A stretch of DNA of 59,379 bases from Gammaproteobacteria bacterium (GTDB lineage: Bacteria; Pseudomonadota; Gammaproteobacteria; Enterobacterales; Neiellaceae): assembly GCA_017425245.1 (NCBI GenBank), contig JAFOOX010000070.1:1-59379 (forward strand), read 5' to 3'. Positions 42,898-52,358 of the stretch are shown piece after piece. The notes beneath the pieces are model-generated. The model did no database searches and was not told where the DNA came from. It was given only the letters and a program-made list of their open reading frames with translations. Position numbers and translations under genes: made by a program. Position 1 is the stretch's first letter; every line of letters begins with the position of its first letter.

Positions 42898-45051
42898 ATG
42901 CCAATTTTTCCAGTTGAAACCGAAGACCAGCGCATCTTGCGACGTACTATCCGCTATGCCCAGCTCAAGCTGGAGCAACATCAGCATCGGCAAACTTATG
43001 AGCAGCAGTGTGGGCCGGAAGTCGAACAGCGTTACGCCGAATTTGCCGAACGCTTTATTGAGCCGCAAATCAGGCTGGAACTGAATATGGCGGCATTGGC
43101 CCAGTACATGCCCGAAATTTACCGTCATTTCATTAACTATCAACCGCACCGCTTTGAGCCGGTGTTTGATGGCGAGACCTTTAATATTCTGGATCTTGAG
43201 GAAGACCATATGGTCTATCCGGAAGATGGTGTTGTTTACTGTTTGCGTCAATATGAGGTTTTTCAGACATTGCCAGATGTGACCCAGTATGTCTGGGAGT
43301 ATCGGAAAAGTGGTCATGGCCAGAATTACGTTCACGTAAAACAGATGGAGCGAATGATCCCTTGGTGGCATCGGGGAGATTACATTCAGAAACTGAACCC
43401 TGGTTATCTGCCAGAGGTTGTTCATACAGGCATCGCAGTGGGCGTGGGGCTGGGCGTTCAGCTGGAGGAGTGGGTCACCCATTGCCGTATCAAAAACCTC
43501 TACGTCATTGAGCCTGAACCTGATTTTTTCTATGCCAGCCTGTTTGTGGCGGACTGGTCGACCATCCTGCAGACCCTGCACGAACAGGGGGCTTGCCTGC
43601 ATATCTCTCTGGAGTTAAATGACAAGGATGCGTTTGACGATCTGGTGATGGGGATGATGGCCAACAGTTATTACGGCGTCTCCTTCGCCCACCTGCTGAT
43701 CCATTATCGCAGCCCGGTGATCGACAAATTTCTCGAGCAGCTGGCGCTCAAAGCTCACACCCTGGTGTCGGGCTTCGGTTTTTATGATGATTCCCGTATC
43801 GCCCTGGCCCATGCCTTTGCCAACTTCGGTGCGGGTACCCCGCTGTGTGATGGTCGCCCGGCGACTGCACTGACTACGACGCCAGTCATCCTCTGTGCCA
43901 ATGGCCCGTCCCTGGCGGATCTCTATCCCTATCTCAAGTCACTGGGCGAAAAGGCGGTGATCGTCAGCTGTGGTACCGCCATATCGGCGCTCTATCGCGC
44001 CGGTATCCGGCCGCATATTCATGTGGAATCGGAGCGCCCTTATCAGACCGCAGTGGCACTGGATCAGATTGGCGATCCAGAATTTCTTAAAGGGATCATG
44101 CTGCTCGCACCAGACGTGGTTCACCCGGCGGTTGTCGACAAGTTCGGCAGCGCGCTCTTGTTGCCCAAATTCAATGAAGCGCCAGCGGCGTTGCTGGCGG
44201 AAGCCGGGGTAGCGATCGCCGAGTTGATGTTTGCTGGGCCTACAGTCACCAATTTTGCACTAGCCGCCCTGACCCATCTGGGCGCTGTGGAACTGTACTT
44301 TGTGGGCACTGATTTTGGTTTTCCCAACAAGGAGCACCATGCTGCAGGCAGCATTTATTTTAGCGAGGATGGTGAGGACAAAGGGGTCTATAACTACGAG
44401 TGGCACGCCAAGCATCGCCGCCCAGGTAACCGCGGTGATCTGGTGGAAACCAGCACCATCTTTGATAACGCCCGTCTGGGTGTGGAAAACCAGCTGCGTA
44501 GATATCCTGGATTGCGCTGCGCCAATACTGCCCGTGGCGCTCTGATTGCCGGTGCTGAGCCGATGGCAGTGGCAACCATGGTTGAATTGTTGGAGGGCCG
44601 CGATGATATCGACTGGTCACAGTTATTGGCGAAAGTGCAGGGCTGCGGCCGTCCAGTCACATCCGCTGTGGTTGACTACGCTCGTCAGGTGATTACCAGC
44701 GGTGTATTTGAGAAATTCGTTGTGGGTTTACTCAGATTGCTGGAAACGCCGGTGGCTAATCGCAATGATGCGTTGGAGCAGCTTCAGGCTGTTTATCGCG
44801 AAGTGGTTGAAGTCAAAGGTCCACATAACCGTTACCTCCTTACCATGCTTCGCGGCAGCGTGCTCTATATGTCGTCATTCATTCTCAAGTTTTCACTGTG
44901 GCCGAAGGATTCGGACGAGGGTTTGGCCAACTACCGGGATTGCATCGAGGTTTATCGCCAGTACCTGCAAGATATTGTCGATACCTTTGCTGATGGCTGG
45001 CAGTTGCTGGATGACGAGGACAACAGCCATGTGTGGCAACGGGGAAAATGA
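42898..45051 (+). CDS. Maf-family motility accessory factor (flagellin glycosyltransferase)
   Basis: 717 residues. The central MAF_flag10/MptE-like domain is seen at VILCANGPSLADLYPYLKSLGEKAVIVSCGTAISALYRAGIRPHIHVESERP (about 322-373), followed by LYFVGTDFGFPNKEHHAAGSIYF. Maf proteins transfer nonulosonic acids such as pseudaminic acid to flagellin Ser/Thr residues in the cytoplasm before export. The start was placed at the second ATG because GGAG then lies 6 bp away; the first ATG abuts the GGAG. Its stop overlaps the pseI start. Confidence 0.92.
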   Translation: MPIFPVETEDQRILRRTIRYAQLKLEQHQHRQTYEQQCGPEVEQRYAEFAERFIEPQIRLELNMAALAQYMPEIYRHFINYQPHRFEPVFDGETFNILDLEEDHMVYPEDGVVYCLRQYEVFQTLPDVTQYVWEYRKSGHGQNYVHVKQMERMIPWWHRGDYIQKLNPGYLPEVVHTGIAVGVGLGVQLEEWVTHCRIKNLYVIEPEPDFFYASLFVADWSTILQTLHEQGACLHISLELNDKDAFDDLVMGMMANSYYGVSFAHLLIHYRSPVIDKFLEQLALKAHTLVSGFGFYDDSRIALAHAFANFGAGTPLCDGRPATALTTTPVILCANGPSLADLYPYLKSLGEKAVIVSCGTAISALYRAGIRPHIHVESERPYQTAVALDQIGDPEFLKGIMLLAPDVVHPAVVDKFGSALLLPKFNEAPAALLAEAGVAIAELMFAGPTVTNFALAALTHLGAVELYFVGTDFGFPNKEHHAAGSIYFSEDGEDKGVYNYEWHAKHRRPGNRGDLVETSTIFDNARLGVENQLRRYPGLRCANTARGALIAGAEPMAVATMVELLEGRDDIDWSQLLAKVQGCGRPVTSAVVDYARQVITSGVFEKFVVGLLRLLETPVANRNDALEQLQAVYREVVEVKGPHNRYLLTMLRGSVLYMSSFILKFSLWPKDSDEGLANYRDCIEVYRQYLQDIVDTFADGWQLLDDEDNSHVWQRGK

Positions 45052-46106
45052 TGAAGGTTGTGATCGCCGGGCGTGAACTTGGCCCGGCTCAGCCACCACT
45101 GATCATTGCCGAGCTGTCGGCCAATCATGGTCAACAGCTGGAGCGGGCGCTGGCGCTGGTGGATGCCGCTGCCGCTGCTGGTGCCGATGCGATCAAGCTG
45201 CAGACCTACACCGCCGACAGCATCACCCTCGATGTCGACAGCCCCGATTTCCGCATTGGCGAGGCCAACAGCCTGTGGGCCGGTGAGACCCTTTATCAGC
45301 TCTATCAGCGGGCGGCCACCCCCTATGAGTGGCACCAGCCCCTGTTTGAGCGGGCACGGCATCACGGCATGCTGGCCTTCAGCTCCCCCTTTGACGAAGC
45401 GGCGATCGATTTTCTCGAAGATTTAGCGGTGCCCTGCTACAAGATCGCCTCGTTTGAGCTGACCCATCTGCCGCTGATCCGGGCGGTAGCCCGTACCGGC
45501 AAGCCGATCATCATGTCGACCGGCATGGCCAGTCTGGCCGAGATTGAGGCGGCGGTGGCCTGTGCCCGCGGCGCCGGTAACCCGCAGATCATCCTGCTCA
45601 AATGCACCAGCAGTTACCCGGCGGCGGTGAGCGATTCCAACCTGCGCACCCTGCCGCAGCTGGCTGCCACCTTCGGCTGTCTGGCTGGCCTGTCGGACCA
45701 TACGCTGGGCGTTGGTGCCGCTATTGCCGCCACGGCGCTGGGGGCGGTGGCGATCGAAAAGCATCTGGTGCTATCGCGCAGCGATGACGTGGCCGATGCC
45801 GCCTTCTCGCTCGAACCCCATGAACTGGCGCAGCTGGTGCGGGGCTGTCGTGATGCCCACGCCGCCTTGGGGCAGGTTCGTTTTGGTGGCAGCAGCGGTG
45901 AGCAGGCCAACAAAAAATATCGCCGCTCCATCTACATTGCCGCCGATCTGCCCGCTGGTGCGCCGTTAACCCCGGCCAACATCAAGGTGGTGCGCCCCGG
46001 CTTTGGACTGGCCCCGGCCCACTATGAGGCGGTGCTCGGCCGCCGTCTGCGGGTAGCGGCGAGCAAAGGTACCGCCCTGAGCTGGGAGCTGCTCGAACCC
46101 TTATGA
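45051..46106 (+). CDS. pseI: Pseudaminic acid synthase
   Basis: 351 residues. A NeuB-family TIM barrel condenses the altrose derivative with PEP: PPLIIAELSANHGQQLERAL, ADAIKLQTYTADSITLD, IASFELTHLPLIRAVARTGKPIIMSTGMAS and GLSDHTLGVGAAIAATALGAVAIEKH. The C-terminal SAF antifreeze-like domain has RRSIYIAADLPAGAPLTPANIKVVRPGFGL. The ELTH/DDVADAAFSL pattern favours PseI over NeuB or LegI, and the neighbouring PseG supports it. An in-frame ATG at 45048 is also possible. Confidence 0.9.
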   Translation: MKVVIAGRELGPAQPPLIIAELSANHGQQLERALALVDAAAAAGADAIKLQTYTADSITLDVDSPDFRIGEANSLWAGETLYQLYQRAATPYEWHQPLFERARHHGMLAFSSPFDEAAIDFLEDLAVPCYKIASFELTHLPLIRAVARTGKPIIMSTGMASLAEIEAAVACARGAGNPQIILLKCTSSYPAAVSDSNLRTLPQLAATFGCLAGLSDHTLGVGAAIAATALGAVAIEKHLVLSRSDDVADAAFSLEPHELAQLVRGCRDAHAALGQVRFGGSSGEQANKKYRRSIYIAADLPAGAPLTPANIKVVRPGFGLAPAHYEAVLGRRLRVAASKGTALSWELLEPL

Positions 46107-47116
46107 GCCTGCGGCCGGATCTGTTGCTGCTGGTCGATTACAGCCCGGCCATCGGCACCGGCCACCTGATGCGCTGCCTGACCGTGGTGGAGTGGTTGCG
46201 CCTGGCCAGCCCTCACTCACTGGCCATCCGCCTGCTGGCACCGGCCTTGCCTCTGCCGCTGGTCGAGCACTGCCAGCGCCTGGGAGTTGAGATTTCCACA
46301 CCTGAGCCGCAGCGGCCCTTGGCCGCCCAGGTGGCTGCGCTCCAGCCACGGCTGCTGCTGATCGACGGCTATGGTTTTGACCCGTCGCAGCTGCAGGCGC
46401 TGGCGGCCACCGGCATAACCCTGGCGCTCTTTGATGATCTCAATGATCGCGGCCCCTTGCCGGCGGCCTTGGTGATCAACCCGTCGCCGCTGGCCCAGCC
46501 TGACCATTACCCAAGCGTTGCCCAAGTGCTGACCGGCTGCCAATTCGCCCCGCTACGAGCCGAGTTCAGCCGTCAGCCCTATGTTGCCCCCAGCCAGCGC
46601 CAGCGGCTGCTGATCAACTGCGGTGGCAGCGATCCGCTGGCCCTCAGCCAGCCGCTGGCAGCGCTCGCCTTGGGCAAGCTGCCGGACGAGGCGGGCGTCG
46701 ATCTGGTCACGGGCGCGGCTTGCCCGCACGCGACGGCGGTGGGGCACTGGTGTAGTGGTCTGTCGACCTCGCGCCTGCGCCACCACCATGCCATCGCCAC
46801 GTTGGCTGAAGTTGGCGCCAGCGCCCGGTTGGCGGTGGTGGCCTTGGGCAACACCCTGTATGAACTCTGCGCGCTGGGCACGCCGGTGCTGGGGCTGTGG
46901 GTGGCCGCCAACCAGCGGCCAACGGCGATGGCGCTGGCCGGGCAGGGGATCATCGACAGCTATGGCGCCGACGAGCGCGATGCACTGGGCGAGCGGTTGC
47001 AGCAGTTGTGGCAGCAGCCGCAACTGCTGGATCAACGGGCCGAGCGTCAGCGCCAGCTGGTGGATGGCCGCGGTGGTGAGCGCATTGCCAGCGCTATCCG
47101 CCAACTGCTGGCCTGA
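46103..47116 (+). CDS. pseG: PseG-like UDP-sugar hydrolase
   Basis: 337 residues of the GT28/MurG-like fold. VDYSPAIGTGHLMRCLTVVEWL at the start is the PseG G-rich loop with the catalytic-site His, then LLIDGYGFD, LALFDDLNDR, LLINCGGSDP and VALGNTLYELCALGTPVLGLWVAANQRP. It removes UDP from UDP-2,4-diacetamido-trideoxy-altrose before PseI acts. It overlaps pseI by 4 bp. Its TGA directly abuts the opposing stop TCA, making TGATCA. Confidence 0.88.
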   Translation: MSLRPDLLLLVDYSPAIGTGHLMRCLTVVEWLRLASPHSLAIRLLAPALPLPLVEHCQRLGVEISTPEPQRPLAAQVAALQPRLLLIDGYGFDPSQLQALAATGITLALFDDLNDRGPLPAALVINPSPLAQPDHYPSVAQVLTGCQFAPLRAEFSRQPYVAPSQRQRLLINCGGSDPLALSQPLAALALGKLPDEAGVDLVTGAACPHATAVGHWCSGLSTSRLRHHHAIATLAEVGASARLAVVALGNTLYELCALGTPVLGLWVAANQRPTAMALAGQGIIDSYGADERDALGERLQQLWQQPQLLDQRAERQRQLVDGRGGERIASAIRQLLA

Positions 47117-47854
47117 TCAGGCGCTGCCGCCACCATCCACGGTCAGGGTGGTGCCGGTGACAGCGGCGGCGGCGTCACTCAGCAGATAGACCACCGCTGC
47201 AGCCACCTCATCGACGCCGGCCAGCCGGCCGATGGCGCTGCGGCGCTGGATGCTGTCGAGCTTGTCACCCTCCAGCGCGGCGGTCATGTCGGTGGCCATA
47301 AACCCCGGCAGCAGGGCGTTGACGGTGATCCCGCCCTTGCCCAGCTCGCGCGCCAGCGAACGGCTTAACCCCACCAATCCGGCCTTGCTGGCAGCATAGA
47401 CCGACAGCCCCTTGTAGCCGGTATTGGCCACCACCGAGGCGATGTTGACGATGCGGCCGCCGCCGTTAAGCAGCATCGGCCGCGACAGGTACTTGCACAG
47501 CAGGATCGGCGCCTGCAGATTCACCCGCAGCAGCAGTTCGATGTCGCGATCATGCAGGGTGGCGAGGATGCCATCTCGGCCAACCGCCGCATTGTTGATG
47601 AGCCCCCAGGGGCGGCCATGCTGTTTGACCCAGTCCTTGCAGGCCTCTGGTAGCGCGTCGATCTCTGCCAGATCGCAGGCGGCGAAAGCCAGCTGCTCGC
47701 CATGGTCGGCCGCCAGCTGCTGCAGCTCGGCACTGTGCTGACGGGCTACGGCCAGCACCCGGTAGCCAGCGCCGAGGAGGGCGCGGCTGATGGCCAGCCC
47801 CAGGCCACGGCTGGCGCCGGTGACCACCACCAGTTTCTGTTGCGGGCTGCTCAT
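47117..47854 (-). CDS. FabG-like short-chain dehydrogenase
   Basis: 245 residues with complete SDR motifs: TGASRGLG near residues 13-20, NNAAVG near 87-92, the catalytic SVVANTGYKGLSVYAASK with Tyr and Lys, and a C-terminal LTVDGGGSA. FabG proteins reduce 3-oxoacyl-ACP to 3-hydroxyacyl-ACP. Here it is the last gene of an operon with an acyl carrier protein and an acyl-activating ligase, so it may make a 3-hydroxyacyl group on that carrier. Its ATG overlaps the ligase stop. Confidence 0.85.
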   Translation of the reverse strand: MSSPQQKLVVVTGASRGLGLAISRALLGAGYRVLAVARQHSAELQQLAADHGEQLAFAACDLAEIDALPEACKDWVKQHGRPWGLINNAAVGRDGILATLHDRDIELLLRVNLQAPILLCKYLSRPMLLNGGGRIVNIASVVANTGYKGLSVYAASKAGLVGLSRSLARELGKGGITVNALLPGFMATDMTAALEGDKLDSIQRRSAIGRLAGVDEVAAAVVYLLSDAAAAVTGTTLTVDGGGSA

Positions 47855-49149
47855 CAGCGCTCTCCTGTACGTTTGAGTTTGCCGGTGGCGGTCAGCGCCA
47901 GGCTGTCGACAAAACGGACCAGCGCCGGCACCCCGTGGGTGGGCAGGCGGCTGCGGCAGTGGGCCAGAAGCTGGCTTTTGGCCTCAGCCGGGGCACCGGG
48001 GGCCAGCACCTTTGCTTCCACCAGCTGACCGAGCAGCGGGCTGGCTTTGCCCGCCACCTGCACATCCACCACCCACGGCAGTTCACGGATCACCGCCTCG
48101 ACAGCCTCGGGGCGGATCTTGCTGCCGCCGACATTGATCACCCCGCCCACCCGGCCGGCAAACAGCACCCGCTCGCCACTGAGCACCACTTCATCATCGG
48201 TGGGCAGCCAGCCGTCGATCTGGCGCGCCGCGAGCTGAGCATTGCTGCCAGCACGAGGGCTTTTGACCCACAGCATGCCGGCCTCATCGACGCGCAGCGG
48301 CAGCGGGCCGTCGCCTGCGAGCCAGGAGCTGGGAAAGCCGGCCAGACCATCATGCACGGCAAAGCCTACGCCGGCCTCGGTGCTGGCGTAGATATGGCAG
48401 ATGCGGGCGCTGGGGAACTGCTGGCGCAGGCGGTTGAGCAGCCCCTGATCGGCGGCTTCACCCCCGAGGGTCAGCTGGCGCAGTGGCAGCTGGTTGAGCC
48501 GCTCGTCCATCAGCAGTCGTCGCCAGCAGCTGGGGGTGGCGGAGATAGCGGTCACCCCGGCGTCACGGGCGCTCTGCCACTGGGCATCGAAACTGGTGGC
48601 GGCGGGCAACGCCAGCTGGTTGCCACCGAGCAGGCATTGCAGCAGCAGCTGCACCCCGGCAAAGCGGTTGAGGTCATACATCAGCGCCCAGCGCAGCGGC
48701 GCTTTGCCGTCAGGCAGCGGGCTGATGGCGGCCGCCAGCCGCGCCAGATCGTAGCGGACCGCCTTGGGGGTGCCGGTGGTGCCGGAGGTAAACAGGATCC
48801 AGCCGCTGCCATCGGCCGGCGCCGCAGCCGCATGCGGCGCTGCCAGCAGCTGGGGCGCGTCATCCTGCCACAGCCAATCGCTGTGGGGGCGCCACAGCTC
48901 GGGCTGGGCGAGCAGATCAGGGGCGAGCAGCAGCAGCTCCGCCGCCCAGCCATCGGTGGCCAGCAGTGCCAACAGCTGCTGCAGCGGTTCACTCCGGGCC
49001 AGGGCCACGCGCGCGCCGCGCAGCTGAGGCCAGCGCTGGCGCAGGGCTTCGGCCTGGTTGATCAGCTCTGCCACGCTCAGCGGCTGGCCAGCGACCCACA
49101 GCAACGGCCGCTGCTGATCCTGCTGGCGCAGCTGCTCTAGCAGTCTCAT
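47854..49149 (-). CDS. Acyl-adenylating ligase (ANL superfamily)
   Basis: 431 residues. Adenylation motifs are ILFTSGTTGTPKAVRYD near residues 116-132, HIYASTEAGVGFAVHDG near 250-266, GRVGGVINVGGSKIRPEAVEAVI near 331-353, and the C-terminal TATGKLKRT with the catalytic lysine. It is shorter than classical acyl-CoA synthetases (500-600) and suits loading a carboxylic acid onto the adjacent ACP. The substrate is unknown. It overlaps the ACP gene by 4 bp. Confidence 0.85.
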   Translation of the reverse strand: MRLLEQLRQQDQQRPLLWVAGQPLSVAELINQAEALRQRWPQLRGARVALARSEPLQQLLALLATDGWAAELLLLAPDLLAQPELWRPHSDWLWQDDAPQLLAAPHAAAAPADGSGWILFTSGTTGTPKAVRYDLARLAAAISPLPDGKAPLRWALMYDLNRFAGVQLLLQCLLGGNQLALPAATSFDAQWQSARDAGVTAISATPSCWRRLLMDERLNQLPLRQLTLGGEAADQGLLNRLRQQFPSARICHIYASTEAGVGFAVHDGLAGFPSSWLAGDGPLPLRVDEAGMLWVKSPRAGSNAQLAARQIDGWLPTDDEVVLSGERVLFAGRVGGVINVGGSKIRPEAVEAVIRELPWVVDVQVAGKASPLLGQLVEAKVLAPGAPAEAKSQLLAHCRSRLPTHGVPALVRFVDSLALTATGKLKRTGER

Positions 49150-49400
49150 GGCCGTGGCGCTTGCTCGTAGCAGGCGATGAACTCGCCCAGGGTGCGGGGA
49201 TATACCGGGGTGTCTGACAGGGTGAAGGGGTCGAACTCCAGCTGTTCTTCCAGCATCGCCACCAGAATGGCAAAGCCGAGGCTGTCGAGGCCGCTCTCCA
49301 GCAGCACCACCTCGTCGTCCAAAGGGTCAACCAGCTGGCACTGTTGCTGTTCGGCAACCGCATGCAGGGTGTCAAGGATGGTGGCGCGCAGGTCGGTCAT
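49146..49400 (-). CDS. Acyl carrier protein
   Basis: 84 residues, acidic, with LLESGLDSLGFAILVAMLEEQLEFDPF near residues 34-60; the Ser of DSL is the phosphopantetheine site. A second helix and a short third helix follow. It differs from fatty-acid AcpP and belongs to specialised ACPs that work with partner ligases. The ATG was chosen at MTDLRATIL, inside a longer frame that is a shadow of the acetyltransferase gene. Confidence 0.88.
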   Translation of the reverse strand: MTDLRATILDTLHAVAEQQQCQLVDPLDDEVVLLESGLDSLGFAILVAMLEEQLEFDPFTLSDTPVYPRTLGEFIACYEQAPRP

Positions 49401-49404
49401 GAGC

Positions 49405-50010
49405 TTAGCCCCGGCTGGTGAAAGGTTGCAGATAGATCTGGTCGGCGGCCTCTTGCACGCTGGCCGGCAGGCTGGCCAGTACCCGTGGCCGGCGGATGGT
49501 CCAGTGACCCAAGGGGTAGCTGAAGCACAGCACCTGTTCCTCACGGCCATCGGCAAAGCGGTGTAAACGCGGCTCGCCCTCAGTGTAGCCAAACAGGCGG
49601 TGAACCTTGGCAGGCCCCGGATTGTGGGCCAGCACTTCGGCATGCAGGGTGGCCAGCCCCAGCATCTGCTCGGCGTAATCGAGGGCGGCGATCTCAATCA
49701 GCAGCCCGGTGCCGGGCCACACCTGCTCCTCGCCCAGATAGCAGCCCCAGTGGGCGCTGGTGGCGGTGATGGCGGTAAAGGAGAGGCAGCCAATGGCCTT
49801 GTCGTTCTGGCCGAACAGCAGATAACGGCGGCTGCTATCGCCCGTCAGGCCGGCAAACCAGCGCTGCTGCTCGTCGCTGCTGATCTCGCATTGATCGAAG
49901 CTGTTAGTGCGTACCCGCGGCAGGTTGCGCCAAAGGCGCAGTTTTTCGATGTCAGCGGCGGAGATTGGGGTCAGCCAGGTGCGGGGCAGGTGGCGTTCAG
50001 CGGTGGTCAT
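49405..50010 (-). CDS. PseH-like GNAT N-acetyltransferase
   Basis: 201 residues. LTPISAADIEKLRLWRNLPRVRTNSFDQCEISSDEQQRWF near the start is the PseH-type sugar-amine acetyltransferase opening, followed by FGQNDKAIGCLSFTAI, YLGEEQVWPGTGLLIEIAALDYAEQMLGLATLHAEVLAHNPGPAKVHRLFGYT, which holds the acetyl-CoA site. In PseH the enzyme acetylates UDP-4-amino-altrosamine. With an ACP next door, an acyl-ACP donor is conceivable. It heads the minus-strand operon. Confidence 0.8.
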   Translation of the reverse strand: MTTAERHLPRTWLTPISAADIEKLRLWRNLPRVRTNSFDQCEISSDEQQRWFAGLTGDSSRRYLLFGQNDKAIGCLSFTAITATSAHWGCYLGEEQVWPGTGLLIEIAALDYAEQMLGLATLHAEVLAHNPGPAKVHRLFGYTEGEPRLHRFADGREEQVLCFSYPLGHWTIRRPRVLASLPASVQEAADQIYLQPFTSRG

Positions 50011-50172
50011 GGGCAGCGGCGGCTCGACGGCAAAGAGTGTCGTTCAAAGCTATCACAAAGTGAGTGAACCGGCTCTTTTGCAAAGGGTTTTGGCATAAGC
50101 GTTGCTAACTTTGAGGTCCATGGCTAGGGTGACAACCACCTGACGCCGAAACAACAGCCAAAGGTTGGTGCC

Positions 50173-51132
50173 GTGACCAAGGTCAGCGTAATTGTCCCTG
50201 CCTATAACCTCGAGGCCTATGTCGGCGACTGCCTGCTCAGCCTGCTGACCCAGCGCACCGATTTCAGCTTCGAGGTGGTGGTGGCCAATGATGCCTCGAT
50301 CGACGGCACCCGCGCCGCGATTGCAGCGCTGCAACCGCAGTGGGGCGAACGGCTGCAGCTGGTCGACAACCCCCACAATCTCGGGCTGGTGGCCACCATG
50401 GGGCGGCTGCTGGCGGCCGCCAAAGGCGACTATATCGCCTATGTCGATGGCGATGATCTGGCCCTGCCCGGCAAGCTGCAGGCCCAGGCCGATTATCTCG
50501 ACCAGCACCCTGGCTGCGCCATCTGCTATCACGAGTCGGAGATGTTCGAATCGGCCAGCGGCCAGCTGCTCAAACACTACAGCCGCGATTACTACAACGC
50601 CGCTTACATTCCGCAGCAGGCCGATATCAGCCATCTGATCCGCTATGGCGTGTTCCTGCAAGCCTCTAGCGTCATGATCCGCCGCCATGGCCAGCTCCCG
50701 GCCAGCCTCGACCATGGCTGCCGCATCATCTGCGATTACCCCTGGCATATCGCCAATGCCCATTACGGCGCCGGCAGCGTCGATCGCCTCGATGCCGTGC
50801 TCGGCCGTTACCGGATCCACGGCGCCAGCTTCGGCGCCCAGACCAGCCGTAACCTTGAGCGGCGGATGGCCGTCACCCGCGAACTGGAGCGGGCCTGCAC
50901 CCAGGCGCTGGCCTTTGGCGTTGACCCGCAGATCGTTGCTCAGGGGGTGAGCCACCACCGTTTCTCGGCGGCGCTCTACTTTCTGCGGCTGGGTGAAGAT
51001 CTGCTGTTTCAGCAGCTGATCGACGAAGCGGAATGCGACGGCTGGTACTTCGATGAACGCCACCGTCAGGCCTGGGCGCTGCGTCAACAACCGGCGCAGG
51101 TGCGGGAGCTGCTGGGGTGGGCACAACCGTGA
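50173..51132 (+). CDS. Family 2 glycosyltransferase
   Basis: 319 residues. GT-A signatures are VSVIVPAYNLEAYVGDCLLSLLTQ at the N-terminus, VVVANDASIDGT, and DYIAYVDGDDLALPGKL containing the DxD-type motif near residues 95-99. The C-terminal part has GSVDRLDAVLGRYRIHG and helical tails. The start is GTG with AAGG upstream. Acceptor and donor are unknown; the location suggests flagellin glycan extension. Confidence 0.85.
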   Translation: MTKVSVIVPAYNLEAYVGDCLLSLLTQRTDFSFEVVVANDASIDGTRAAIAALQPQWGERLQLVDNPHNLGLVATMGRLLAAAKGDYIAYVDGDDLALPGKLQAQADYLDQHPGCAICYHESEMFESASGQLLKHYSRDYYNAAYIPQQADISHLIRYGVFLQASSVMIRRHGQLPASLDHGCRIICDYPWHIANAHYGAGSVDRLDAVLGRYRIHGASFGAQTSRNLERRMAVTRELERACTQALAFGVDPQIVAQGVSHHRFSAALYFLRLGEDLLFQQLIDEAECDGWYFDERHRQAWALRQQPAQVRELLGWAQP

Positions 51133-52358
51133 CTGTGCTCCACAGCCTGACCATCGCCGAACTTGATGGGCTCGATTACGCCATCATCGGCAGTGGCGGC
51201 TTCAGCCGCCGTCTGCTGGCGCTGGTGCGCGCCGCCGGAGTCAGGCCGCCGCGTCTGGTGGTGGCCACCCAGGCTATGCAGGACACCGAGGTTGATGGCA
51301 TTCCGCTCTGTCCGCTGGATGCGCCTGAGGTAGCTGCGCTGCAGCATCTGGTGCTGGGCTCCGATGTTCATCAGCCGCAGCTGCTGGCGGCTGCGAGTGG
51401 GCGGGTGGCCGCCGGTTGCCGCTTTTACGATCTCAGTGATGCGGTGCAGTGCGACCTGTTCGACCTTGCCCCCTGGCCGGCCGGTGAGGCGGGGAGTGCG
51501 CCCTTCGTGCTGCTGCTGGCGGTGGGCCACTCAGCGCCACTGCGGCGCTGGCTGCACGGCTTTGCCGGCTGGCTGGCGCGTCTGGGGGTGACGCTGGTCT
51601 GTCGCCATCCACAGGCGGCGATCAGCGACGATCAGCTTAAGGCTGCCTGCAGCGTTATCGCCTGGAATGGCGTCACCGACCATTTCTTCGCCATCCGCCA
51701 GCGGCTGCAGCAGCTGGCCATTGCCGTTACCTATGCCGAGTGCGGTTTTTTCCCCCAGCATCGCCATTTCTATTTTGACCGTAGCGGCGTTAACCACGGC
51801 AGCCAGTTAATGACCGATCCCCTCGACTGGGTGGGGCCGGCCGAGTTGTCGGCGCTGGCCGAACGCCGCCAGCAGCTGTTTAGCGGGCTTGAGGTGAGCG
51901 ACGGCGGCTACTGTCTGGTGCCGCTGCAGATCGCCTCTGACAGCAATGTGCAGCGTTATTCATCCTTTACCGGGGGGATGCAGCAGTACATCGATTTTGT
52001 CGAGGCGCAGCCGATTGACCTGCCGCTGTGGTTCAAGCCTCACCCCAAGGATCTCTATGCCCGCAGTTATCGTTGCCGGCGCGGCCAGCTGGTTGAGGGC
52101 GATACCCTGAGCCTGCTGGCGGGGGCCAGCATGGTGCGCGGCATCAACTCATCGGTACTGCTGGAAGCGGCGCTGCTCGGCAAGCCGGTGGTGGCCGACG
52201 GTCAGGGCTGGCTTAACCACCCCGGTGGCGATCAGCAGCGGCTGCTGGCGGCGATGATCGCCCGCCAGTTCAGTGTTGATGAACGCAATTTCGATTCAAG
52301 CCGATTGGCCCGTTTCAGCCATATCAGTAGTTGTCTGCACCAACGAGGATTGCTATGA
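51129..52358 (+). CDS. Capsule-synthesis-type glycosyltransferase
   Basis: 409 residues. The C-terminal half resembles KpsS/LipB-type transferases (Capsule_synth): LWFKPHPKDLYARSY and INSSVLLEAALLGKPVVADG with the conserved H.K and glycine-rich pattern. These enzymes transfer Kdo-like acidic sugars, which fits a nonulosonic acid island. The N-terminal ~120 residues look Rossmann-like (LDYAIIGSGGFSRRLLALVRAAG). The GTG overlaps the upstream stop in GTGA. Confidence 0.7.
   Translation: MTVLHSLTIAELDGLDYAIIGSGGFSRRLLALVRAAGVRPPRLVVATQAMQDTEVDGIPLCPLDAPEVAALQHLVLGSDVHQPQLLAAASGRVAAGCRFYDLSDAVQCDLFDLAPWPAGEAGSAPFVLLLAVGHSAPLRRWLHGFAGWLARLGVTLVCRHPQAAISDDQLKAACSVIAWNGVTDHFFAIRQRLQQLAIAVTYAECGFFPQHRHFYFDRSGVNHGSQLMTDPLDWVGPAELSALAERRQQLFSGLEVSDGGYCLVPLQIASDSNVQRYSSFTGGMQQYIDFVEAQPIDLPLWFKPHPKDLYARSYRCRRGQLVEGDTLSLLAGASMVRGINSSVLLEAALLGKPVVADGQGWLNHPGGDQQRLLAAMIARQFSVDERNFDSSRLARFSHISSCLHQRGLL

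Noticed and set aside
47935..49140. A 401-residue plus-strand frame opposite the adenylating ligase
   Set aside because: It is a shadow frame; the minus strand has all ANL motifs.
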